Assembly (NCBI GenBank): GCA_022773025.1
Contig: JALEZF010000074.1
Location: 1 to 42,387 of the forward strand
Direction: 5' to 3'
DNA from: Clostridium sp.
GTDB lineage: Bacteria > Bacillota > Clostridia > Clostridiales > Clostridiaceae
Length of the DNA: 42,387 nt
This document shows positions 35,698-42,387 of the stretch, one piece after another (the stretch's first letter is position 1; the number at the start of each line of letters is the position of its first letter). Both the position numbers and the translations under genes were made by a program. Under the pieces are notes generated by a model. It was not told the DNA's origin, ran no database searches, and saw only the letters and a program-made list of their open reading frames with translations.

Positions 35698-37470
35698 TTA
35701 TATTTCTCTAGTATAGTTCTTTAACCATTCTCTAGTTTCTTGGTCTAATTTAGAAGATAGTTTATCATATACTAATTTATGATATTCATTAAGCCATGTT
35801 TTCTCGCTGTCAGTCAATATTTCGGTGTCCATTGCATCTAAATCTATAGGACAGTATGTTATGGGTTCAAACTCCATGAATTTCCCATTGTCTGTTGTCA
35901 TGAATTCTTTTACTACTAAAACATTTTCTGTTCTTATTCCATGTTTGCCTTCTTTATATATACCTGGTTCATTAGTTACTAACATGCCTTCTTCAAGTTT
36001 AACTGTATTAGGTACTGGACTGATACCATGAGGTCCTTCGTGAACACTTAAAAGGAAACCTACTCCATGTCCAGTTCCACACTTGTAATCTATACCATTA
36101 TCCCACATAGGTTTACGTGCTAATATGTCTAAATTACTTCCAGTAGTTCCGTATAAAAATTTAGCCTGAGAAAGTCCTATATGACCTTTTAAAACTAATG
36201 TAAAGTCTCTTTTCTCTTCCTCTGATAGTGTTCCTAAGGATATAGTTCTAGTTATGTCAGTAGTACCATCAAAATACTGTCCGCCAGAGTCTATTAGATA
36301 CATTCCTCTTGGCTCAAGAACTGCTTTATTTTCTTTTGTAGGTGCATAATGCATCATTGCAGCATTACCCTTGTATGCACTTATACTAGTAAAGCTTGGT
36401 TCTATAAATAGATCTTGTTCCTTTCTGAAATTCTCTAATTTATCTGCTACCGAAAGCTCATCCATGTACTCTTTGCCGATATTATCTTTGAGCCATTTCA
36501 TGAATTTAACCATCGCTACGCCATCTTTTACTTGGCAGTTTTCATAGTTTTGTAATTCTACTTTATTCTTGATCGCCTTCATATCTGTTGTTAAATTTCT
36601 TTTTTCTAAGATATTATTGCTTTCATCTATAGAATTATAAATCCATACATTTGTTTTTGCAGGGTCTATTATAACAGTTTGATTTTTAATAGTTTTTACA
36701 TCCTCTAAAACTTCATCGTAGTCCTTAACTATTATTCCATCCCTTAAAAGCTCATCTTCTATATCCTTATTTAATTTATTTTTATCTATATATAAGATAT
36801 TGCTATCTTCTTTAATCATAAAATAGCTTATAACTACTGGATAATTTGAAACATCGTGAGCTCTAATGTTTAGTAACCATGCTATGTCATCTAAACATGA
36901 TATTATATAAGAGCATGCCCCATCTTTTTTCATTTCTTCTCTTACTCTTTTTACTTTAGAAACCCTTGTCTCTCCAGCATATTTATCTTCTAAGACAAAT
37001 ACCTTACTAAATGGTTTATTTGGTCTATCTGCCCATATCTCTTCAATAAAATCCTCAGAAGGTACAATTTCCATGTTTTTATCTTTAAACTTACTTTGCA
37101 TATCTTTAAATGCACTTACTGAAATTACTTTACTATTAAATGAAACCTTGCTTCCCTCTTTCAAAGTATCTTGCAACCATTCAACATGATTTTTTACACC
37201 TTGAAGTCCTAGCTTATGAAGATTTATTTCTGTTCCTTTTATTTGATTGGCAGCTTGTATATGATATCTACCATCAGCCCATAATTCTGAGCTTTTAGGT
37301 GTAACAACTACTGTTCCTGCTGATCCTGTAAATCCTGATATCCATTGTCTAGATTTAAAATACTCGCCAACATATTCACTTTGGTGATCATCACTACTTG
37401 GAATTATATAAGCGTCTATTGATTTTTCAATTAAGATTTCTCTTAATTTTGATATTCTGTCATTAATCAT
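35698..37470 (-). CDS. pepP: Xaa-Pro aminopeptidase, M24B family (long form)
   Basis: A 590-residue cytosolic metallopeptidase that removes an N-terminal residue before proline. It is of the long three-domain type, like eukaryotic XPNPEP1: two creatinase-like N-terminal domains, then the pita-bread catalytic domain. Metal ligands are visible: Asp near 394 and 405 (DSGGQYFDGTTD), His in GTGHGVG, Glu in NEPGIY and Glu in RTENVLVV. The ribosome site GGGGGA lies before the ATG. It stands alone between terminators. Confidence 0.93.
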   Translation of the reverse strand: MINDRISKLREILIEKSIDAYIIPSSDDHQSEYVGEYFKSRQWISGFTGSAGTVVVTPKSSELWADGRYHIQAANQIKGTEINLHKLGLQGVKNHVEWLQDTLKEGSKVSFNSKVISVSAFKDMQSKFKDKNMEIVPSEDFIEEIWADRPNKPFSKVFVLEDKYAGETRVSKVKRVREEMKKDGACSYIISCLDDIAWLLNIRAHDVSNYPVVISYFMIKEDSNILYIDKNKLNKDIEDELLRDGIIVKDYDEVLEDVKTIKNQTVIIDPAKTNVWIYNSIDESNNILEKRNLTTDMKAIKNKVELQNYENCQVKDGVAMVKFMKWLKDNIGKEYMDELSVADKLENFRKEQDLFIEPSFTSISAYKGNAAMMHYAPTKENKAVLEPRGMYLIDSGGQYFDGTTDITRTISLGTLSEEEKRDFTLVLKGHIGLSQAKFLYGTTGSNLDILARKPMWDNGIDYKCGTGHGVGFLLSVHEGPHGISPVPNTVKLEEGMLVTNEPGIYKEGKHGIRTENVLVVKEFMTTDNGKFMEFEPITYCPIDLDAMDTEILTDSEKTWLNEYHKLVYDKLSSKLDQETREWLKNYTREI

Positions 37471-37503
37471 TGCTGTTCCCCCTTAAACTATTGATTTATT
37501 TTT

Positions 37504-37533
37504 ATAGTACTATAATACACCTTCTAAATTCAA
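37504..37533 (-). promoter_or_regulatory. Possible pepP promoter
   Basis: On the minus strand TTGAAT (37533-37528), 18-base spacer, TACTAT (37509-37504). The -10 lies in the perfect 12-bp palindrome TATAGTACTATA (37503-37514). Confidence 0.4.
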
Positions 37534-37536
37534 TAG

Positions 37537-37576
37537 TAAAAGAAAAGGCCAGATTGAATAATTATATCAATCTGGC
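37537..37576 (-). terminator. Terminator after the DacB-like gene
   Basis: A 10-bp stem (GCCAGATTGA 37548-37557 with TCAATCTGGC 37567-37576), 9-base loop, then TTTTCTTTT on the minus strand. Confidence 0.8.
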
Positions 37577-37582
37577 TTTTAC

Positions 37583-38596
37583 CTATTCAGAATATATATA
37601 TATTAAAAATATTTCTTCCTGATTTTCATATACTCTGGCCGTACCTTTAAGTTTATTCTCTTCTGAGACTTCTTCATTTATATTTATCTTATATGTTACA
37701 GTACTATCTTTTACAAATGGAAGTTTCTTTTCCTTTATACCCTTTGGAAGTTCTTCATTCATTAAAGGTGTTCTATATTCATATTTTTCCTTTGTATAAT
37801 TGTATATCTTTTCTGTTTCTCTCCATCTTTCTGGACAATTCAAAACAACTATTATTATATCACTTGTTCCATTGTTTACAGAGGAAACTAGACATTTACC
37901 TGCATTACCTGTGTAACCTGTTTTTACTCCATTGGCACCTGGAATCTGCCAGAGAATTTTATTTATGTTTTGATAACTTCTAGAAAATCCTTTTTCATTT
38001 CCATCAACAGATTTAGTAGAGGTTATTTCATTAAAAAAAGGTTCTTCGTGAGCCTTTATTGTTGCCATTGCTAGATCATATGCACTAGAGTAATGCTTAT
38101 TGCTGTCTAGCCCATGAGGTGATTCAAATGAGGAATCCATAAGTCCTATCTCTTTAGCATATTCATTCATGACCTTTACAAATTCATCAACAGAGCCACT
38201 TATTCCTTCAGCGATGGCTATAGCTGCATCATTTCCCGACTTATACATAAGTCCATAGAGTAGTTCCTTTAATTTTATCTTTTCTCCCTTCTTGTAGCCA
38301 ACCTTAGAGCCTCTTATAGATGAGGCATTACCGCTTATCTCAAACTCTTCATCTAAGTTGCCATACTTTATGGCAACTAGGGAAGTTATGATTTTTGTAG
38401 TACTGGCCATAGGCATTATATTATGGGAGCCTTTATCATACAGAACTCTTTTGCTGTTTGCATCTACGGCAATAGCACTTCTAGCATCAACTTTAATATT
38501 TTTTATCTTTTTATCACTGTTGTCCTTTGGAGCAGCACCTAAAAAAAGTATATTAAATATAAGTAAAATGCTTATTATTTTTATAGCCTTTTTCAT
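37583..38596 (-). CDS. D-alanyl-D-alanine carboxypeptidase, DacB-like
   Basis: A 337-residue exported low-molecular-weight penicillin-binding protein (peptidase S11) that trims the terminal D-Ala of peptidoglycan stem peptides. The signal peptide is residues 1-22 (MKKAIKIISILLIFNILFLG). The three active-site motifs are complete: SxxK at Ser65-Lys68, SGN at 120-122, KTG at 225-227. I chose ATG 38596 because GAGAGG lies 9 bases upstream and the signal peptide then starts properly. Its position between scpB and rluB matches Bacillus dacB, a spore-cortex enzyme, so a sporulation role is likely but not proven. Confidence 0.88.
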   Translation of the reverse strand: MKKAIKIISILLIFNILFLGAAPKDNSDKKIKNIKVDARSAIAVDANSKRVLYDKGSHNIMPMASTTKIITSLVAIKYGNLDEEFEISGNASSIRGSKVGYKKGEKIKLKELLYGLMYKSGNDAAIAIAEGISGSVDEFVKVMNEYAKEIGLMDSSFESPHGLDSNKHYSSAYDLAMATIKAHEEPFFNEITSTKSVDGNEKGFSRSYQNINKILWQIPGANGVKTGYTGNAGKCLVSSVNNGTSDIIIVVLNCPERWRETEKIYNYTKEKYEYRTPLMNEELPKGIKEKKLPFVKDSTVTYKININEEVSEENKLKGTARVYENQEEIFLIYIYSE

Positions 38597-38662
38597 TTTT
38601 ATCATCCTCTCATGAAATAACTCCATATTATTTTATCCACTTTTAAAATAATTATTTTTGTG

Positions 38663-38692
38663 GTTTATTTTACTATTCTTAAGTCAATACTA
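38663..38692 (+). promoter_or_regulatory. Possible forespore (sigma-F/G) promoter of DUF2953-gerW
   Basis: GTTTA (38663-38667) and, 18 bases on, AATACTA (38686-38692). GTTTA fits the sigma-F -35; AATACTA differs by one base from the sigma-G -10 CATWMTA; the wider GTCAATACTA is close to the sigma-F -10. No sigma-A promoter competes. The call rests on pattern and on forespore expression of Bacillus ytfJ. Confidence 0.4.
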
Positions 38693-38715
38693 ATATTAAT
38701 GGAGGTACTTTTTTC

Positions 38716-39252
38716 ATGGTTTGGTTATACATTGCAATACTAATTTTAATTTTATTTATACCAATACCCTTAAAATTAAAGGTTAATTATATCCGTAAAA
38801 AAATTCAAATATTTTTCTACAACAGAGAAATAAAGTTTAAAGAGCCTAAAGATGAGTCTAAAAAAGAAAAAAGAAAAGAAAAGAAAAAAATAAAGATTCA
38901 TATAATCAAAGATTTCATAAATTTTTTAGATAAATCTTCTGTAAAGCTAAATATAAATCTAAAAATTCATATAGATATAGGAATTGAAGATGCAGCAAAT
39001 TTAGCAATACTTTATGGTGTTTTAAGTTCACTTAATTATCCCCTATATAGATTAATATCTATAGTTTTTAATATACGGGATTTTAAGCTTAATATAACTC
39101 CATGTTTTAATAAAACAATTTTTTCATTTAAATCAGAGAGTATAATTTATGTAACTTTAGCAAAACTTATATACATAACATTAAGTGTTATTAAGTTTTA
39201 TTATTTGCACAGAAAAGATTTTGAAAGGGAGGTGCAGCTAAGCAACGCTTAG
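38716..39252 (+). CDS. DUF2953 family protein (YtfI-like)
   Basis: A 178-residue protein with an N-terminal membrane helix (about 3-22), a basic Lys-rich stretch near 45-62, and a beta-rich domain ending in a hydrophobic segment near 145-165. It matches the DUF2953 family, whose members precede gerW/ytfJ in spore formers. The function is unknown. GGAGG precedes the ATG. It ends 2 bases before gerW, and its last codons form the hairpin in front of gerW. Confidence 0.82.
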   Translation: MVWLYIAILILILFIPIPLKLKVNYIRKKIQIFFYNREIKFKEPKDESKKEKRKEKKKIKIHIIKDFINFLDKSSVKLNINLKIHIDIGIEDAANLAILYGVLSSLNYPLYRLISIVFNIRDFKLNITPCFNKTIFSFKSESIIYVTLAKLIYITLSVIKFYYLHRKDFEREVQLSNA

Positions 39253-39254
39253 CT
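39236..39254 (+). promoter_or_regulatory. Hairpin between the gerW ribosome site and its start codon
   Basis: AGCTAAGC and GCTTAGCT form a perfect 8-bp stem with loop AAC. It lies between GGGAGGTG (39227-39234) and ATG 39255. Unfolded, the spacing is over 20 bases; folded, the ribosome site is brought close to the ATG. The stem also encodes the C-terminus of the DUF2953 protein and its TAG stop. Confidence 0.6.
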
Positions 39255-39656
39255 ATGTTTATGGAAAATCATCCAATAGAAAACTTAATGAAGTCTACCA
39301 TGGAAAATATACGTGATATGATAGACGTAGATACAATAGTAGGTGAAGCTGTTCAAACAAAGGACGGTTCCACAACAATAATACCTATTTCAAAAGTTAG
39401 TTTTGGATTTGCATCAGGGGGGTCAGAATTCCCTTTGAAAGCTAATAGTCAACCTTCATGTAACAATCCATTTGGTGGTGGATCTGGAGCTGGTGTTTCA
39501 GTAAAACCAGTAGCATTTCTAGTAATTCATAATGAATCTGTAAGACTTCTTCCAGTAGATGCAGATAATACTTATGACAAAATTGTAGATACAATTCCTC
39601 AAATAATAGATATCTTTAAGGATACTTTCTGCAAAAATACAAACAATGAAGAGTAA
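39255..39656 (+). CDS. gerW: Spore protein GerW (YtfJ family)
   Basis: A 133-residue protein of the GerW/YtfJ family, needed in Bacillus for normal spore germination and lysozyme resistance and made in the forespore. Family marks are NLMKSTMENIRDMIDVDTIVGEAV near the start, the Gly-rich middle (FGGGSGAGVSVKPVAFLVI), and VRLLPVD near the end. ATG 39255 or ATG 39261 could be the start; the first is two bases after the previous stop and suits reinitiation. It is co-directional with DUF2953 and convergent with scpB. Confidence 0.88.
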   Translation: MFMENHPIENLMKSTMENIRDMIDVDTIVGEAVQTKDGSTTIIPISKVSFGFASGGSEFPLKANSQPSCNNPFGGGSGAGVSVKPVAFLVIHNESVRLLPVDADNTYDKIVDTIPQIIDIFKDTFCKNTNNEE

Positions 39657-39676
39657 AGATTATCTTTACTCTTCAT
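39646..39676. terminator. Palindrome at the convergent gerW and scpB ends
   Basis: A perfect 14-bp stem (ATGAAGAGTAAAGA with TCTTTACTCTTCAT) with loop TTA. Both stop codons lie in it. The T-runs are weak on both sides, so termination efficiency is uncertain. Confidence 0.6.
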
Positions 39677-40256
39677 CATTTGTATCTGCTAAAGCTATTT
39701 CTTTTTCTGATAATTCCTCTATAGTTGGAAGCTCCTTTAAATTCTCTAACTGAAACTGACGTAAAAATTCATCCGTAGTTCCATAAAGTATAGGTCTTCC
39801 AATTACTTCTTTTCTTCCACATTCTTTAATGAGATTTCGCTCTAATAATTTTTGAAGGGCACTTTCACTCTTTACGCCTCTTATCTCATCTATTTCTACC
39901 CTTGTTATAGGTTGCTTGTATGCAATTATCGCTAGAGATTCTATAGCAGCTTGAGATAAGGATTGCCTAGAATTAGTCTTTAATATCTTTTGAATATAAT
40001 CACTGTTTTCTGGCTTCGTTACTAATTGATATGTATTATTTATACAAACCACCTTTATTCCTCTCTCTTCTTTACCATAGTCTATTCTCAGCTCTTCTAG
40101 TACTTCTTTAGTATATTTCTCTGAGCACTCCAAAATACTAGCTATATCTTTCACTTTCATAGGATCTCCACTAGCAAAAAGTAGCGATTCTATTATAGAT
40201 ATATATCTTTTTCTATCGTATACTTGTCTTATCTCACATTGGGACATTATGTCCAT
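39666..40256 (-). CDS. scpB: Segregation and condensation protein B
   Basis: A 196-residue kleisin-associated winged-helix protein that forms the SMC-ScpA-ScpB condensin with ScpA. Typical segments are IESLLFASGDPMKVKDIASIL near the start and AIESLAIIAYKQPITRVEIDEIRGV in the middle. I chose ATG 40256 because GAAGGAG lies 9 bases upstream; two other starts are nearby in frame. It overlaps the end of scpA by 23 bases, consistent with translational coupling. Confidence 0.95.
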   Translation of the reverse strand: MDIMSQCEIRQVYDRKRYISIIESLLFASGDPMKVKDIASILECSEKYTKEVLEELRIDYGKEERGIKVVCINNTYQLVTKPENSDYIQKILKTNSRQSLSQAAIESLAIIAYKQPITRVEIDEIRGVKSESALQKLLERNLIKECGRKEVIGRPILYGTTDEFLRQFQLENLKELPTIEELSEKEIALADTNDEE

Positions 40257-40989
40257 CTTGAACAACTCCTTCTATATATATCTTATCAAAATTAAGCGGT
40301 TGCACAACCGTTACTTCTTTTTCTTTCATAAGTTCTAAAACAGCTAAAAACATAACTATTACTTCCATTTTGCAACTGCATATGGATTCCAAATCAGAAA
40401 ATTTTAGTTTTCTTTTTTTCATAAGGATATTTCTTACTTCAAGTAGCTTGTCTTCTAGCTTATACTTATCAATAGGAATTTGTTTTTCTATTACATTTGT
40501 CTTATTTATCTTGTCTACGTACCTATTCATAAGTTGGTTAAAAATATTGTATAATTCAAGCATTGTCAAATTTTTAAGAAGGTCTTTATTATCTTTAGGA
40601 AGGGTATCTTCAATTATTTCTGGCTTCTTGCAAAAAACATAACCTTCATCCCCTCTTCTTTCTAGCAATAGATTTGCAAGACTCTTATATTTCTTGTACT
40701 CTATAAGCTTTTCCATAAGAAACTTTCTTGGGTCTTCTTCCTCTTCTTCAATTTTTGGTTTAGGTAAAAGCATCTTTGACTTTATCTCTAAAAGCGTAGC
40801 TGCCATAACTATAAATTCTGAGGTAAGCTCTAGGTCCATCTCTTTCATAGTTTCCAAATATTCTATGTACTGATTTGTTACATCATAAATTTTAATATCA
40901 TATATATTCATCTTATTTTTTTTGATAAGATGAAGCAATAAATCAAAGGGACCTTCAAAGTTTTGAAGCTTTATATTCAAATTTGGCAC
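40234..40989 (-). CDS. scpA: Segregation and condensation protein A
   Basis: A 251-residue kleisin subunit of bacterial condensin, bridging the SMC heads. The N-terminal FEGPFDLLLHLIKKNKMNIYDIKI is the family signature; the central acidic linker (KPKIEEEEEDPRKFLMEKLIEYK) and C-terminal winged helix (RKLKFSDLES) follow. The start is GTG at 40989, with AGGTG about 12 bases upstream; no better ATG is near. Confidence 0.95.
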   Translation of the reverse strand: MPNLNIKLQNFEGPFDLLLHLIKKNKMNIYDIKIYDVTNQYIEYLETMKEMDLELTSEFIVMAATLLEIKSKMLLPKPKIEEEEEDPRKFLMEKLIEYKKYKSLANLLLERRGDEGYVFCKKPEIIEDTLPKDNKDLLKNLTMLELYNIFNQLMNRYVDKINKTNVIEKQIPIDKYKLEDKLLEVRNILMKKRKLKFSDLESICSCKMEVIVMFLAVLELMKEKEVTVVQPLNFDKIYIEGVVQDGHNVPM

Positions 40990-41062
40990 TGTTTCTTTTC
41001 ACCTACTTTATCAACATTAAATCTCATAGATATAATATCAATTATATCATAAAGACGCAACA

Positions 41063-41091
41063 ATGAGTCCCACCATAATAGCAGGACTCAT
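41063..41091 (-). terminator. Terminator after dacF
   Basis: An 8-bp stem (ATGAGTCC with GGACTCAT) and 13-base loop; the T-run on the minus strand is weak (TTGCGTCTTTAT). Confidence 0.5.
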
Positions 41092-41095
41092 CATT

Positions 41096-42277
41096 TTAAA
41101 TTGCACCCTTTAAAAGATTTTTTATATTGTATTTCATGTTATCGAAGAAAGTTCCCTTCTTAACATCTCTATCACTGTATACTTTAACTTCTCCAATTAG
41201 ATTTTCTCCTGAATAATATCTGCAGGTACCAATAATTTCTCCTTCTTTAAAGGATTTTTTGTTTTCATCTAATACTAATTGAGGAGTTATTTCTACTTCT
41301 TTTCCTTTTGATAATGTTACGCTTAAATCTTCAGCAGCTTTTGCTATGAAGAATTTATCTTTATATCTGTCTAAGAAAATCTTTTCTACTTCATCATCTT
41401 TTGATACTATTTTTTTGCTATAAAATTTTGAGAATCCATAGTTCATGAGCATACTAGCATCTCTATTTCTTATTTTATAGGTAGGTGCTCCCATAATTAC
41501 TGCTAGAACTCTAACACCGTCTCTAACTGATGTAGCTGATATACAGTATTTAGCTTCTTCTGTATAACCTGTTTTTAGACCGTCACATCCTTTAAAGAAT
41601 CTAACAAGTTTATTATGGTTTACAAGCTCTATAGGACTCTTTCTGCCTTCTGATATTGTCTCCATATATGTACCAGTATATTTTAATATAGTAGGATGTT
41701 TTAAAAGCTCTTTTGACATTATAGCTATGTCATTTGCAGTTGACATATGTCCCTCTGCAGGAAGCCCATTACAGTTTTTGAATGTTGTATCATTCATTCC
41801 AAGCTCCTTAGCTCTATTGTTCATCATAACAACGAAGCCTTCCTCGCTGCCACCTAAATATTCCGCTAAAGCAACCGCTGCATCATTTCCTGATGCAATA
41901 CCAACACCTTTTAATAGTTCCTCTACAGTTCTAATTTCACCAGTATCTAGAAGCATTGTGCTTCCACCCATTTTTTTTGCATTTTCACTACAGGTAACTT
42001 TGTCAGAAAGCTTAATTTTTCCGCTATCAATAGCCTCCATAGTTAAAAGCATTGTCATGACTTTTGTAACAGATGCAGGAGCGAACTTTTCTTTGGAGTT
42101 TTTTTCATAAAGAACCTCCCCGCTTGTAGGCTCTAAAAGTATAGCAGATTTAGCCTCTACATCTAGTCCTTTACTCTCTTCTGCTTTGGCTATAACCTTT
42201 CCAGCTGATCCTATAATAGAAAAAGATAATATTCCAGCTAGCATAGATGATATTATTTTTTTATTTTTTGTATTCAT
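41096..42277 (-). CDS. dacF: D-alanyl-D-alanine carboxypeptidase, DacF-like
   Basis: A 393-residue exported S11 carboxypeptidase, the second in the window. The signal peptide is about residues 1-32 (MNTKNKKIISSMLAGILSFS and on). Active-site motifs are complete: Ser69-x-x-Lys72, SGN at 129-131, KTG at 235-237. The C-terminal beta domain and a final amphipathic helix (FFDNMKYNIKNLLKG) suit membrane attachment. The start is ATG 42277, behind AAAGGAGGG; a longer frame from 42310 has no ribosome site. DacF or DacA type cannot be separated by eye. Confidence 0.88.
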   Translation of the reverse strand: MNTKNKKIISSMLAGILSFSIIGSAGKVIAKAEESKGLDVEAKSAILLEPTSGEVLYEKNSKEKFAPASVTKVMTMLLTMEAIDSGKIKLSDKVTCSENAKKMGGSTMLLDTGEIRTVEELLKGVGIASGNDAAVALAEYLGGSEEGFVVMMNNRAKELGMNDTTFKNCNGLPAEGHMSTANDIAIMSKELLKHPTILKYTGTYMETISEGRKSPIELVNHNKLVRFFKGCDGLKTGYTEEAKYCISATSVRDGVRVLAVIMGAPTYKIRNRDASMLMNYGFSKFYSKKIVSKDDEVEKIFLDRYKDKFFIAKAAEDLSVTLSKGKEVEITPQLVLDENKKSFKEGEIIGTCRYYSGENLIGEVKVYSDRDVKKGTFFDNMKYNIKNLLKGAI

Positions 42278-42336
42278 ACATACCCTCCTTTCAAATATAT
42301 CTTTTCCCATTTCATTTAAATTATCACTAAAAAATA

Positions 42337-42383
42337 AAAATCCTGACAGAATAGTATTATATTCTATCAGGATTTTTTATTTT
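42337..42383. terminator. Terminator upstream of dacF
   Basis: Two 17-base arms (42337-42353, 42360-42376) pair with one mismatch on plus, which becomes T-G on minus. T-runs flank both sides. It probably ends a leftward gene beyond the window's right edge. Confidence 0.75.
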
Positions 42384-42387
42384 TATT

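Overview
The window is AT-rich chromosomal DNA from a spore-forming clostridial Firmicute, most likely Clostridium sensu stricto. The evidence is the gene content and order (pnp, M16 peptidase, ymxH, dapG, tepA, ftsK/spoIIIE, rimO, pgsA, recA, rny, spoVS), the sporulation genes (ymxH, spoVS, gerW/ytfJ, two dac genes), an IspH protein fused to S1 domains, strong AGGAGG ribosome sites and compact intrinsic terminators. I cannot name the species. I saw no rRNA, tRNA, CRISPR array, prophage or intact insertion sequence.

Left part (1-17.2 kb), genes mostly on the plus strand: the 3' end of pnp; M16 peptidase; ymxH; aspartokinase dapG; the ClpP-like tepA; the DNA translocase ftsK/spoIIIE; rimO overlapping pgsA; recA with a classical promoter and LexA box; rny; spoVS; HPr (ptsH); a minus-strand DUF378 protein; purB; a roughly 500-base non-coding stretch with a large palindrome; a Xer-type tyrosine recombinase; then a divergent pair, a Cys-rich acidic protein (minus) and lexA (plus), sharing a promoter region with a LexA box.

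Middle (17.3-32.5 kb), mostly minus strand: a YnbB-type PLP enzyme, then the repair/RNA block miaB, mutS, mutL, miaA, hfq; on the plus strand an unannotated 56-residue ORF and an aminotransferase; then a GNAT protein, ispH-S1, cmk and a YhiN-type flavoprotein.

Right part (32.7-42.4 kb): an RpiR-type regulator, an MnmM/YtqB-like tRNA methyltransferase and rluB; an 80-residue Cys-rich protein that looks like a spore-surface component; a long Xaa-Pro aminopeptidase; a DacB-like carboxypeptidase; a divergent DUF2953-gerW pair; scpB, scpA and a second dac gene. This partly resembles the Bacillus scpA-scpB-dacB-spmAB-rluB neighbourhood, without spmAB.

The genes are mostly housekeeping, and the unusual signals lie between them. 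Three leaders (tepA, rny, the 56-residue ORF) place the ribosome binding site in the 3' arm of a strong hairpin, and a fourth hairpin sits between the ribosome site and start codon of gerW. A 55-bp palindromic element with IS3/IS150-like ends sits in the loop of the pepP terminator, flanked by a 3-bp direct repeat. A LexA box lies between lexA and an uncharacterised Cys-rich gene. Several start codons were moved downstream of the longest ORF because the ribosome site demands it.
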